64,000 nt of DNA from an uncultured Paracoccaceae bacterium (GTDB taxonomy: Bacteria > Pseudomonadota > Alphaproteobacteria > Rhodobacterales > Rhodobacteraceae): contig CANMWG010000002.1 of the NCBI GenBank assembly GCA_947501555.1, forward strand, positions 196,224 to 260,223, read 5' to 3'. The first letter of the stretch is position 1. Each line of letters opens with the position of its first letter. Under the pieces are notes generated by a model. It was not told the DNA's origin, searched no databases, and saw only the letters and a program-made list of their open reading frames with translations. This document shows positions 39,839 to 49,192 of this stretch, one piece after another. Made by a program: the position numbers and the translations under genes.

Positions 39839-41328
39839 CAAATACCCTCTATGATGCGCTGATTGCCCCGCATATTCATAACAATAACCCATTCATGCAA
39901 TGTGACGATGGGACCGTGTTGTCCTACGCTGATTGGGTGAAGCGGGTGACACAGATCGCGAACGTGCTGGCAGAAGCAGGTGTAAAACCCGGCGACCGCA
40001 TCTTGGTCCAAGCCCCCAAGTTCGCGGACACCATCGCGCTTTACGGGGCCGCAATCCAAACCGGCGCCGTTTATCTGCCGCTCAATACAGCATACACCCA
40101 AGCAGAGCTGACCTATTTCGCCCAAGACGCGGAACCAAGCCTGATTGTCTGCGATACAAAAGATGCTTCGCGGATCGAAGGGACGTTTGAAACTACAATC
40201 TTGACGCTTGGTTCTGATGGCTCGGGCAGCCTGACAAAGCTGGCAAATAAGGCCGCCGACGCCTTTGAGACTGCTGAACGCGGATCCGACGATCTGGCAG
40301 CACTGCTTTACACATCTGGTACAACGGGCCGGTCCAAAGGGGCGATGCTGTCCCATAAGAACCTATTGTCTAACGCACGCGCGTTAACCGACCTTTGGGA
40401 AATCACAGATCAGGATCGTTTGATCCACGCACTGCCAATTTTCCACACCCACGGTCTCTTTGTGGCGATGAACACCACGCTTCTGGCAGGTGCACAAGTC
40501 AGGTTTATGGCCGCATTTTCACAAGACGCCGTGATCGCAGAAATCCCGAAATCAACCATGCTGATGGGCGTGCCGACATTCTATACGCGGCTGCTGGATG
40601 ATCCACGCCTGACCAAAGAGCTATGCGCTGGGATGCGCCTGTTCGTCTCAGGCTCCGCCCCACTTCTGGCCGAAACCCACACGGCATTTGAGGCGGCAAC
40701 CGGGCACCGGATCCTTGAACGCTACGGGATGACCGAAACGAACATGATCACCTCAAATCCCTTTGAGGGCGATCGCATCGCTGGAACTGTTGGCCATGCA
40801 TTGCCAGGGACCGAGGTCATCATCTCTGACCCTGAAACCGGCAAACCCCTGCCCGCAGGCGAGGTTGGCATGATCGAAGTGCGGGGCGACAACGTGTTCC
40901 AAGGCTATCTGAACATGCCTGAAAAGACGCGCGAAGAGCTGCGTGAAAACGGGTTCTTCATTACCGGGGATCTTGGGGTAAAATCCGAGGATGGGCGGAT
41001 CAGCATCGTTGGACGCCAAAAGGACCTGATCATTTCAGGCGGCTACAATATTTACCCCAAAGAAATCGAAGATGTCATTAATGACGTCGCAGGTGTCCTA
41101 GAAAGCGCTGTCTTCGGCATCTCGCATGCGGATTTCGGGGAAAGCGTTCTAGCTGCGGTCATTCTTGAACCGGGGGCTACCTTGGATGATCAGGCGATCG
41201 CGGGACAGGTCGAGCCCCTATTGGCGCGTTTCAAACACCCACGTCAGTATATTTTCAAAGATGCCTTGCCACGCAACACAATGGGCAAGGTACAAAAGAA
41301 CGTGCTGCGGGACGAATACGGCGCTTAA
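39835..41328 (+). CDS. matB: Malonyl-CoA synthetase
   Basis: 497 residues from a GTG at 39835 overlapping the matA stop. An acyl-CoA synthetase: the AMP-binding motif YTSGTTGRSKGA at 159-170, HTHGLFVAMNTTLLAG, ERYGMTETNMITSNPF, GDLGVKSEDGRISIVGRQKDLIISGGYNIYP and a C-terminal Lys in RNTMGKVQKN. MatB ligates malonate to CoA, and the gene pairing with matA makes malonate the likely substrate. Like other MatB proteins it could also accept methylmalonate. Confidence 0.94.
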   Translation: MTNTLYDALIAPHIHNNNPFMQCDDGTVLSYADWVKRVTQIANVLAEAGVKPGDRILVQAPKFADTIALYGAAIQTGAVYLPLNTAYTQAELTYFAQDAEPSLIVCDTKDASRIEGTFETTILTLGSDGSGSLTKLANKAADAFETAERGSDDLAALLYTSGTTGRSKGAMLSHKNLLSNARALTDLWEITDQDRLIHALPIFHTHGLFVAMNTTLLAGAQVRFMAAFSQDAVIAEIPKSTMLMGVPTFYTRLLDDPRLTKELCAGMRLFVSGSAPLLAETHTAFEAATGHRILERYGMTETNMITSNPFEGDRIAGTVGHALPGTEVIISDPETGKPLPAGEVGMIEVRGDNVFQGYLNMPEKTREELRENGFFITGDLGVKSEDGRISIVGRQKDLIISGGYNIYPKEIEDVINDVAGVLESAVFGISHADFGESVLAAVILEPGATLDDQAIAGQVEPLLARFKHPRQYIFKDALPRNTMGKVQKNVLRDEYGA

Positions 41329-41485
41329 TCCCAAAAAACCTACGTCATGGAACGCGGACTGCCAGACGGCAGGTCTGTGCTACTTTACGCATTTTTGACA
41401 TTTAAATTTGCATTTTGGCGCGCGTTAAGAAAGTCTGCACCAAATCGGCAGCGCGAAATGCCGAATTAGGGGTGGAGACGACGCG

Positions 41486-42511
41486 TTGAGTGAGACCAAG
41501 ATCAAAAACATGGAAGAGTTTGCCGCAGTCAGCGGTATCTCTCGGCCAACCGTATCAAAATATTTTCACGATCCGGCAAGCGTCCGGGTGTCGACACGCA
41601 GCCGGATTGAGGCAGCCTTAGAGCGGTACGACTATCGGCCCAACATCTATGCGATGAACCAAAACCGAAAGCTGACCAAGAGCGTGGGTATCGTGGTCCC
41701 CTTCATGGCCGACCCCTTCTTCGCCGAGATCGCGCGCAATCTGGAACAACGTTGTATCGACGCAGGCTACCGGCCAACGCTGTTTAGCGCGCATGGCCAA
41801 CCATCGTTCGAAACAGACATTTTGGACAATCTTCTGTCTTTGAAGCCCGCTGGGGTTCTCATGGCGCCGCTCGGGCGGAATTCAAATAAATCCGCGATAG
41901 AAAAGTTTTGCGCCGAGGTTCCAACAGTGCTGTTTGACAGCGAAATTCCGGATCTTGGATTGGCTTTTGTCGGGTCAGACAATCCGCAATTTTCGATGCA
42001 TATCGTTGACTACTTATGTCGCACCGGACAGCCACCCTGTTTCTTTGAAATGAAAAATCCCTCAAACCCAAATGCAAACAAGCGGCGACAGGGATATTTG
42101 GACGCAATGGAGCAGTTGGGACATACACCACAGATCGTATCGATTGCAGGGAACGGCTGGGATATCGAAGAGATCGGACGCCAAGGCGGGCATGCGGCGT
42201 TGGTGACGCAGCAATTCGGATCAAATACGGTTCTTTGCAGCAATGACCGGCTTGCGATTGGACTGCTAACAGCCTGCTACGAGACCGGAATTAGCGTTGG
42301 GCGGGATCCCAAATGCGCGATTCGTGTCGCCGGTCAGGACGACCATCCTTTCTCGCGTTTTACGTGTCCGCCATTGACAACCATCGCCCAAGACTACGAT
42401 GCTATATCAAGACGCGCAGTCGAATCCTTATTTGCGGCCGTCGAGGGGGACGAGAACCCCCGCAAAACAACGCTGTTTGACGGAAAGTTGATCATGCGCG
42501 ACTCGGCTTGA
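41486..42511 (+). CDS. LacI-family regulator of the polyol operon
   Basis: 341 residues from a TTG at 41486, supported by GGTGGAG upstream; the ATG at 41510 would cut into the HTH. Residues 8-30 are the LacI helix-turn-helix (MEEFAAVSGISRPTVSKYF), then hinge (TRSRIEAALERYDYRPN) and a periplasmic-binding-protein-like sensor domain (SVGIVVPFMADPFFAEIA, CSNDRLAIGLL). It lies directly before the smo operon, and the promoter there carries a perfect palindrome. Sorbitol, mannitol or another polyol is the likely inducer. Confidence 0.88.
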   Translation: MSETKIKNMEEFAAVSGISRPTVSKYFHDPASVRVSTRSRIEAALERYDYRPNIYAMNQNRKLTKSVGIVVPFMADPFFAEIARNLEQRCIDAGYRPTLFSAHGQPSFETDILDNLLSLKPAGVLMAPLGRNSNKSAIEKFCAEVPTVLFDSEIPDLGLAFVGSDNPQFSMHIVDYLCRTGQPPCFFEMKNPSNPNANKRRQGYLDAMEQLGHTPQIVSIAGNGWDIEEIGRQGGHAALVTQQFGSNTVLCSNDRLAIGLLTACYETGISVGRDPKCAIRVAGQDDHPFSRFTCPPLTTIAQDYDAISRRAVESLFAAVEGDENPRKTTLFDGKLIMRDSA

Positions 42512-42522
42512 GTCTGCAATTC

Positions 42523-42573
42523 TTTACGCGCGTAAAAAAACTATTGACGCAGCGTCTGAATCTCCACTAGTTT
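42523..42573 (+). promoter_or_regulatory. Promoter and LacI-type operator of smo operon
   Basis: TTTACGCGCGTAAA at 42523-42536 is a perfect 14-bp palindrome of the CG-centred kind bound by LacI-family proteins. TTGACG (42544-42549) and TAGTTT (42568-42573), 18 bp apart, form a plausible sigma70 promoter just downstream. The operator lies directly upstream of the -35, so activation or promoter occlusion are both possible. Confidence 0.65.
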
Positions 42574-42606
42574 TACGACTACCACATCCAACCAGGGAGG
42601 ATCCGG

Positions 42607-43914
42607 ATGTCTTTCAAGCACACTCTTCGTGCCGCGACTGCAATGTCGCTGATTACTGCGACATCAGCATTTGCGCAGGACACAACAATCACAATCGCTA
42701 CTGTGAACAACGGCGACATGATCCGTATGCAGGGTTATACCGACCAGTTCACTGCCGACACAGGCATTGGCGTTGAGTGGGTAACACTCGAAGAAAACGT
42801 TCTACGTCAGCGTGTTACGACTGACATCACCACAAACGGTGGTCAGTTCGACATCATGACAATCGGCATGTACGAAACCCCCATCTGGGGTGCGAACGGC
42901 TGGCTTGTCGCTCTGGACGATCTGTCTGCTGACTATGACGTTGACGACATTCTGCCAGCGATGGCCGGCGGTCTTAGCCACGATGGCACGCTTTACGCGG
43001 CACCATTCTACGGCGAATCGTCCATGATCATGTATCGTACTGACCTGATGGAAGCCGCTGGCATGGAAATGCCGGATGCGCCAACATGGGAATTCATTGC
43101 CGACGCTGCTGCGGCGATGACGGATCGCGATGCAGAAATCAACGGCATCTGCCTGCGCGGCAAGGCTGGTTGGGGTGAAGGTGGTGCATTCATCACTGCG
43201 ATGTCCAACTCTTTCGGCGCACGCTGGTTTGACGAAGGCTGGAACGCCCAGTTCGACACAGAGCAGTGGGCAAACACGCTGAACTTCTTCAAAACCATGA
43301 TGGACGCCTCCGGCCCTGCTGGTTACGCAACAAACGGGTTCAACGAAAACCTGTCGCTGTTTAACCAAGGCAAGTGCGGCATGTGGATCGACGCGACTGT
43401 TGCGGCTTCTTTCGTAACTGGCGACGACTCAACTGTTGCTGACTCTGTTGGTTTCGCACTGGCACCCGACACTGGTCTGGGCAAGCGCTCTAACTGGCTG
43501 TGGGCTTGGGCACTCGGCATCCCTGCCGGTACTGCACAAGAAGCAGAAGCCAAGCAGTTCATCGAGTGGGCCACATCCAAGGACTACATCGAACTGGTTG
43601 CTGAAAACGAAGGTTGGGCAAACGTACCACCAGGTGCACGTACATCCCTGTACGAAAACCCCAACTACCAGGAAGTGCCTTTCGCTCAAATGACATTGGA
43701 TTCAATCCTGTCAGCTGATCCTAACGACTCAACAGTTGATCCAAGCCCATATGTGGGTGTTCAGTTCGCTGCTATCCCAGAATTTGCGGGTATCGCGACT
43801 GAAGTCAGCCAAGAGTTCTCTGCAGCCTATGCAGGTCAGCAAACTGTCGAAGAAGCGCTCGCCAAAGCACAGGCGATCACTGACGAAGCTATGGAAGCAG
43901 CTGGCTACAAGTAA
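42607..43914 (+). CDS. smoE: Polyol ABC transporter substrate-binding protein
   Basis: 435 residues with signal peptide MSFKHTLRAATAMSLITATSAFA and GGGAGG upstream. It is an extracellular sugar-binding protein (family 1) of the SmoE type: TITIATVNNGDMIRMQGYTDQF, QFDIMTIGMYETPIWGANGWL, YAAPFYGESSMIMYRTDLM and MWIDATVAASFV. It binds sorbitol, mannitol or related polyols in the periplasm for the SmoFGK transporter. Codon use (many GTT, GCT, AAC) is that of a highly expressed gene. A stable hairpin follows the stop. Confidence 0.93.
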   Translation: MSFKHTLRAATAMSLITATSAFAQDTTITIATVNNGDMIRMQGYTDQFTADTGIGVEWVTLEENVLRQRVTTDITTNGGQFDIMTIGMYETPIWGANGWLVALDDLSADYDVDDILPAMAGGLSHDGTLYAAPFYGESSMIMYRTDLMEAAGMEMPDAPTWEFIADAAAAMTDRDAEINGICLRGKAGWGEGGAFITAMSNSFGARWFDEGWNAQFDTEQWANTLNFFKTMMDASGPAGYATNGFNENLSLFNQGKCGMWIDATVAASFVTGDDSTVADSVGFALAPDTGLGKRSNWLWAWALGIPAGTAQEAEAKQFIEWATSKDYIELVAENEGWANVPPGARTSLYENPNYQEVPFAQMTLDSILSADPNDSTVDPSPYVGVQFAAIPEFAGIATEVSQEFSAAYAGQQTVEEALAKAQAITDEAMEAAGYK

Positions 43915-43930
43915 GCCCTGCCACATATCC

Positions 43931-43958
43931 GAGAGGGCGACCTATGCGTCGCCCTCTC
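43931..43958 (+). terminator. Intercistronic hairpin between smoE and smoF
   Basis: GAGAGGGCGAC (43931-43941) and GTCGCCCTCTC (43948-43958) form a perfect 11-bp stem with a six-base loop. There is no T-run behind it, so it is more likely an mRNA-stabilising or partly attenuating element than a full terminator. It would favour high levels of the binding protein relative to the permeases. Confidence 0.7.
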
Positions 43959-44044
43959 ACCACCCCCTTCTTTCTATTCAAACAAAAAGCTGTATCGTGG
44001 CAGACCTGCAATTGCGCATTCTGTAAGCGGAGGAGATGTATCTG

Positions 44045-44911
44045 ATGGCTACCAAGGCTTCCAGATCAGCGGCCCGGTTGATGATGGCCCCAGCAGTGAT
44101 ACTGCTTTTGGGCTGGATGCTGGTCCCGCTAATTATGACATTATGGTTCTCGTTCCGAACCTATCTACCCCTACGTGGCGGTGACCAAGGTTGGACCGGT
44201 TTTGACAATTATGTTCGTTTTGTTACCTCAAGTTCTTTCTGGCCTGCCGTTCAAACCACATTGATCATTGTGCTCAGCGTTCTGATCATCACCGTTGTGC
44301 TCGGGGTTCTGCTGGCGATGCTGCTGGACCAACCCATGTGGGGCCAGGGCGTTGTACGCATCCTTGTGATCGCACCGTTCTTCGTGATGCCCACTGTTTC
44401 GGCGCTTGTCTGGAAGAACATGTTCATGGACCCTGTGAACGGTCTCTTTGCGCATCTTTGGCGTTTCTTTGGCGCCGATCCGGTCAGTTGGCTATCGGAC
44501 GCTGCGATGCCTTCGGTGATCATGATTGTCAGTTGGCAGTGGTTGCCCTTTGCAACGCTCATCTTGCTGACCGCGATCCAATCGCTGGACGGCGAGCAAC
44601 TTGAAGCCGCCGAAATGGATGGCGCGCCCAAGCTCAAGCAGTTCTGGTTCATCATCCTGCCGCATCTGGGCAGGGCCATCACGATTGTGATCCTGATCCA
44701 GACGATCTTCCTATTGGCCGTTTTCGCCGAAATCTTCGTCACCACAGGTGGTGCTTTCGGAACACGGACCTTGTCGTATCTGATCTTCCAGCGCGTGTTG
44801 GAAAGCCAGAATATCGGCCTGGGCTCAGCCGGTGGTGTCTACGCCATCATCCTTGCAAACATTGTTGCGATCTTCCTGATGCGGATCGTCGGCAAAAATC
44901 TGGATAACTGA
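44045..44911 (+). CDS. smoF: Polyol ABC transporter permease
   Basis: 288 residues from the ATG at 44045, nine bases after GGAGGAG; the ATG at 44036 touches that site. Six membrane helices and the EAA loop (EAAEMDGAPKLKQFWFIILPHL, residues about 195-216) mark a MalF/SmoF-type permease. With SmoG it forms the channel for polyol uptake and contacts the ATPase SmoK. The operon position after smoE and ahead of smoG agrees with Rhodobacter smo genes. Confidence 0.93.
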   Translation: MATKASRSAARLMMAPAVILLLGWMLVPLIMTLWFSFRTYLPLRGGDQGWTGFDNYVRFVTSSSFWPAVQTTLIIVLSVLIITVVLGVLLAMLLDQPMWGQGVVRILVIAPFFVMPTVSALVWKNMFMDPVNGLFAHLWRFFGADPVSWLSDAAMPSVIMIVSWQWLPFATLILLTAIQSLDGEQLEAAEMDGAPKLKQFWFIILPHLGRAITIVILIQTIFLLAVFAEIFVTTGGAFGTRTLSYLIFQRVLESQNIGLGSAGGVYAIILANIVAIFLMRIVGKNLDN

Positions 44912-44913
44912 TC

Positions 44914-45744
44914 ATGGCCCGTGCTGTTACATCCCGCCGTAAACTGATCAACACCACTGCCGCTTGGGCAGTGGGGCTGCTGATCTTCTTTCCCATCCTC
45001 TGGACGATCCTGACCAGCTTCAAGACCGAAGGGCAGGCCATCGCCAGCCCACCGATTTTCCTTGGCTTCGACTGGACACTTGAGAACTACAAAACCGTCA
45101 TGGAGCGGTCGAACTATGCACGTTTTCTGTGGAATTCGATCATCATCGCCGGTCTCTCAACGATCATCGGCTTGATCGTGGCGGTTCCTGCGGCTTGGTC
45201 GATGGCCTTTGTGCCATCGCGCCGGACCAAAGATATCCTGCTGTGGATGCTGTCAACAAAGATGCTGCCAGCAGTGGGCGTGCTGTACCCCATCTATCTG
45301 CTGTTCATCAAGATGGGTCTGCTCGATAGCCGCGCTGGTTTGGTTGTGGTCATGATGCTGATCAACCTGCCGATCATTGTGTGGATGCTTTACACGTACT
45401 TCCGGGAAATTCCGGGGGAGATTCTGGAAGCGGCCCGCATGGACGGGGCCACCCTGAAGGAAGAGGTGCTTTATATCCTCACCCCGATGGCCATCCCCGG
45501 CATTGCATCGACGATGTTGTTGAACTTCATCCTAGCCTGGAACGAAGCATTCTGGACGCTGAACCTGACGGCTGTAAACGCGGCACCTCTGACTGCCTTT
45601 ATTGCCAGCTATTCCAGCCCGGAAGGTCTGTTCTTTGCAAAGCTCAGCGCAGCCTCCACCATGGCAATCGCACCGATCCTCATCCTTGGCTGGTTCAGCC
45701 AAAAGCAACTTGTCCGCGGCCTGACGTTCGGCGCGGTGAAATAA
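44914..45744 (+). CDS. smoG: Polyol ABC transporter permease
   Basis: 276 residues starting two bases after the smoF stop. Six membrane helices (VGLLIFFPILWTILTSF, IIIAGLSTIIGLIVAVPAAWS and others), with the EAA loop ILEAARMDGATLKEEVLYILTPM. It is the MalG-type partner permease in the Smo system. The C-terminus (FSQKQLVRGLTFGAVK) is typical of MalG-group permeases. Confidence 0.93.
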   Translation: MARAVTSRRKLINTTAAWAVGLLIFFPILWTILTSFKTEGQAIASPPIFLGFDWTLENYKTVMERSNYARFLWNSIIIAGLSTIIGLIVAVPAAWSMAFVPSRRTKDILLWMLSTKMLPAVGVLYPIYLLFIKMGLLDSRAGLVVVMMLINLPIIVWMLYTYFREIPGEILEAARMDGATLKEEVLYILTPMAIPGIASTMLLNFILAWNEAFWTLNLTAVNAAPLTAFIASYSSPEGLFFAKLSAASTMAIAPILILGWFSQKQLVRGLTFGAVK

Positions 45745-45756
45745 GGAACCTGAAAC

Positions 45757-46761
45757 ATGGGACAAATTCAACTCAAGCAGGTCACCAAATCTTTTGGCGA
45801 TGTACAGGTCATTCCTCCACTTGATCTGACGATCCAGGATGGCGAATTCACGGTCTTTGTCGGTCCATCAGGCTGCGGTAAATCTACGCTGCTGCGGCTG
45901 ATCGCCGGGCTCGAGGATATCACAAGTGGCACAATCGACATTGACGGTGTCGATGCCACCGATCTGGTGCCTGCCAAACGCAAACTGGCGATGGTATTCC
46001 AATCATATGCGCTTTACCCGCATATGTCGGTGCGCAAGAACATCGCATTTCCGCTGAAAATGGCCAAAATGGACCAGGCCGAAATTGAACGGCGGGTAAA
46101 TGGGGCGGCAGAGGTTCTGAACCTTGCTGACTATATTGACCGGCGGCCCGGCCAGCTTTCGGGCGGACAGCGGCAGCGTGTGGCCATTGGGCGTGCGATT
46201 GTTCGGGAACCCTCTGCGTTCTTGTTCGACGAACCACTGTCGAACCTTGACGCGGCACTCCGGGTCGGGATGCGGTTGGAAATTTCTGAACTGCACGAAC
46301 GCCTGAAGACGACAATGATCTACGTCACGCACGATCAGGTCGAAGCCATGACAATGGCGGACAAAATCGTTGTGCTGCGTGCGGGTCATATCGAACAAGT
46401 GGGCTCCCCGCTTGAGCTCTATCACAAGCCGCGCAACCTGTTTGTGGCGGGATTCATCGGGTCACCTAAAATGAACCTGATCGACGGGCAGGAAGCGGCC
46501 AAGCATGATGCCCACACCATTGGCGTGCGGCCCGAGCATATCGACGTCGTCGAAAGTGACGGTTTGTGGCAAGGGACTGTCGGCGTGGCAGAACACCTTG
46601 GCTCAGACACGTTCCTGCATATCCACAACACCGGGTTTGGCGAGATGATGACCGTGCGCGCAGCGGGTGAAGTAAACTTGCGGCACGGCGACAAGATCCA
46701 CCTGAACCCCCGTGTAGAAGAAATCCACCGCTTCGACTCGAAAGGCTTGCGGATTGCATGA
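45757..46761 (+). CDS. smoK: Polyol ABC transporter ATP-binding protein
   Basis: 334 residues. Walker [13 protein letters not shown] signature [14 protein letters not shown], Walker [12 protein letters not shown] and a switch His in VTHDQ. The C-terminal TOBE-type domain ([15 protein letters not shown] onwards) is typical of the MalK/UgpC/SmoK group and may mediate regulation. It energises polyol uptake by SmoEFG. It overlaps smoS by 4 bp. Confidence 0.95.
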   Translation: MGQIQLKQVTKSFGDVQVIPPLDLTIQDGEFTVFVGPSGCGKSTLLRLIAGLEDITSGTIDIDGVDATDLVPAKRKLAMVFQSYALYPHMSVRKNIAFPLKMAKMDQAEIERRVNGAAEVLNLADYIDRRPGQLSGGQRQRVAIGRAIVREPSAFLFDEPLSNLDAALRVGMRLEISELHERLKTTMIYVTHDQVEAMTMADKIVVLRAGHIEQVGSPLELYHKPRNLFVAGFIGSPKMNLIDGQEAAKHDAHTIGVRPEHIDVVESDGLWQGTVGVAEHLGSDTFLHIHNTGFGEMMTVRAAGEVNLRHGDKIHLNPRVEEIHRFDSKGLRIA

Positions 46762-47543
46762 AACGACTTGCCGGCAAAACCGCACTGATTACAGGTGCGG
46801 CGCGCGGGATAGGGCTGGCTTTCGCACAGGCCTATGCGCGTGAGGGGGCGAAAGTCGCCCTCGCCGACATCGATTTTGATCGTGCCAATGACGCAGCCTA
46901 CGACATCAACAAGACGATCGGTGACTATGCCATCGCAGTTGCGATGGACGTCACCGATCAAGACAGCATCGATGCAGGGGTTGCAAAAACGGCAAAGGTT
47001 TTTGGGCAGATCGACATACTGATCAACAACGCCGCCGTTTTTACGGCGGCACCCATCACCGAAGTCACACGTGACGAGTATCAGCGGATCTTTGACATCA
47101 ACGTCTCGGGGCCGCTTTTTACACTGCAAGCGGTTGCCAAACACATGATTGCAAACGGAATCAAAGGGCGGATCATCAACATGGCATCCCAGGCAGGGCG
47201 GCGGGGCGAACCGCTTGTGGCCGTTTACTGTGCAAGCAAAGCCGCGGTGATCTCGCTCACGCAATCGGCCGGGCTAAACCTGATCGAACATGGGATAAAC
47301 GTAAATGCCATCGCACCCGGTGTGGTGGACGGCGAACATTGGGACGGCGTGGATGCCTTCTTTGCGAAACACGAAGGCAAAGCCCCGGGCCAAAAGAAGA
47401 TAGAGGTCGGCAACGCCGTTCCCTTCGGACGCATGGGAACTGCCGAAGACTTAACAGGCATGGCCGTTTTTCTGGCCAGTGATGACGCAAATTATATCGT
47501 GGCTCAAACCTACAACGTCGACGGCGGCAATTGGCTGAGTTGA
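46758..47543 (+). CDS. smoS: Sorbitol dehydrogenase (SDR)
   Basis: 261 residues, ATG overlapping the smoK stop. SDR motifs: TGAARGIG (13-20), NNAA, Ser in [11 protein letters not shown] and YCASKAA. The segments [44 protein letters not shown] and [12 protein letters not shown] agree closely with the Rhodobacter sphaeroides sorbitol dehydrogenase SmoS (read in pieces). It oxidises D-sorbitol (and galactitol) to D-fructose (or tagatose) with NAD. The last codons overlap a possible upstream start of mtlK. Confidence 0.95.
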   Translation: MKRLAGKTALITGAARGIGLAFAQAYAREGAKVALADIDFDRANDAAYDINKTIGDYAIAVAMDVTDQDSIDAGVAKTAKVFGQIDILINNAAVFTAAPITEVTRDEYQRIFDINVSGPLFTLQAVAKHMIANGIKGRIINMASQAGRRGEPLVAVYCASKAAVISLTQSAGLNLIEHGINVNAIAPGVVDGEHWDGVDAFFAKHEGKAPGQKKIEVGNAVPFGRMGTAEDLTGMAVFLASDDANYIVAQTYNVDGGNWLS

Positions 47544-47572
47544 CGATAGATGAAGTACAGGACCGTACCAAA

Positions 47573-49036
47573 ATGAAACTCTCGAACGCCACTTTATCGG
47601 ACCTCCCCGATGGGGTCTCGGTGCCAAATTATGACCGGACGGCACTAACGCCGGGCATAGTCCATATTGGCTTGGGTAATTTTCACCGGGCGCATCAGGC
47701 ATGGTATCTGCACCGGCTGATGCAGCAGGGCAAAGCACATGACTGGGCCATCATAGGCGCAGGCGTGCGGGCGGGCGATTCTGCAATGCGCGATCGGTTG
47801 CTGGCACAGGATTGCCTGACCACATTGATCGAACTGGACCCCGATGGAACCAGCACGGAAATCGTCGGCTCGATGATCGATTTCCTGCCGGTCGAGGAAG
47901 ACAACGGCGCCCTGATCCGCGCCATGTCGGACCCTGCAATCAGGATTGTTGCCCTGACGGTCACAGAGGGTGGATACTTCAAGGATGCCGCAGGCAATCT
48001 AAACACCCAAGACCCCGAAATTCAGCATGATGCCGCGCATCCGGACAAACCCCATACCGCCTTTGGGGCCATGGTCGCCGCATTGCGGGCGCGCCGGGAC
48101 GCAGGACATGCGCCCTTCACCGGGCAATGCTGCGATAACCTGCAGCATAACGGTGAAATCCTTCGCCAAACCGTGGTCGGGCTCGCAAGGCTCAGTGATC
48201 CCGCATTGGCTGACTGGATCAACGACAACGCGACCTTCCCCAATGCGATGGTGGATTGCATCGTCCCGGCGACCGGGCCAAACGAATTGAAACTGGTGGA
48301 AGACATCGGCATTGATGATGCGGCACCTGTCACCCATGAAAACTTCCGGCAGTGGGTAATCGAAGACACCTTTTGTGCCGGTCGGCCAACATGGGAAGAC
48401 GTGGGCGCCACGCTGACCACGTCAGTGCACAACTACGAAGAAATGAAGATCAAGATGCTCAACGCGGGGCATCAACTCCTTGCAAATGCGGGGGAGTTGC
48501 TGGGGGTCCAGACCATCGCGGGCTGCATGGCGACCCCCCAAATCGCAGGCTTCTTCCGCAAAGTACAAACTGATGAAATCGTTCCCTACGTGGATGCAGT
48601 GCCCGAGATCACGCCTTCGGCTTACCTTGATCTGATCGCGCGCCGCTTCGGCAATCCGGAAATCCACGACACCACACGGCGGGTCGCCTTTGACGGCGGA
48701 TCACGGCATCCAGGCTTTGTGTTGCCAATCCTGCGGGACGCATTGGCTGCCGGTGGGTCTATCGAAGGGCTGGCCTTGACCGAGGCGCTCTGGGCGCGGA
48801 TGTGCGCTGGCACGCGCGAGGACGGGTCGGTCATTGAGGCCAATGACCCACAATGGGACGACCTGACCCAGATCGCGACCCAAGCCAAGGCAGAGCCCAA
48901 ACTCTGGCTTGAGCAAGGCTGGATCTACGACACGCTGTCCGAAAACACAGTCTTCGCTACGGCCTTCGACAAATGGCTCAAACAGCTGTGGGCAGTCGGC
49001 ACCCAAAGCACCCTGGAACAATACATCGCAAGCTAA
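47573..49036 (+). CDS. mtlK: Mannitol 2-dehydrogenase
   Basis: 487 residues from the ATG at 47573; a TTG at 47531 would overlap smoS more extensively. It is a polyol-specific long-chain dehydrogenase: VHIGLGNFHRAHQAWYLHRLM binds NAD, and KMLNAGHQLLANAG carries the catalytic Lys, Asn and His. The C-terminal domain is complete. It oxidises D-mannitol to fructose (and may accept arabitol or sorbitol). It ends the smo/mtlK operon. Confidence 0.95.
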   Translation: MKLSNATLSDLPDGVSVPNYDRTALTPGIVHIGLGNFHRAHQAWYLHRLMQQGKAHDWAIIGAGVRAGDSAMRDRLLAQDCLTTLIELDPDGTSTEIVGSMIDFLPVEEDNGALIRAMSDPAIRIVALTVTEGGYFKDAAGNLNTQDPEIQHDAAHPDKPHTAFGAMVAALRARRDAGHAPFTGQCCDNLQHNGEILRQTVVGLARLSDPALADWINDNATFPNAMVDCIVPATGPNELKLVEDIGIDDAAPVTHENFRQWVIEDTFCAGRPTWEDVGATLTTSVHNYEEMKIKMLNAGHQLLANAGELLGVQTIAGCMATPQIAGFFRKVQTDEIVPYVDAVPEITPSAYLDLIARRFGNPEIHDTTRRVAFDGGSRHPGFVLPILRDALAAGGSIEGLALTEALWARMCAGTREDGSVIEANDPQWDDLTQIATQAKAEPKLWLEQGWIYDTLSENTVFATAFDKWLKQLWAVGTQSTLEQYIAS

Positions 49037-49192
49037 TTGCGGTGCGGACCTTGCACAACGACGTGCGAGAAGCCATTTCTGATGGCCGATACCTGCGTTG
49101 TTGGTGTTAAATCGGCCTAAAACTGCTTGACCTTTGGGGCCGTGGCGGGTTGAACAGCCTTCAGATTTTCAAGTGGACATGGGCGGTTTCAA

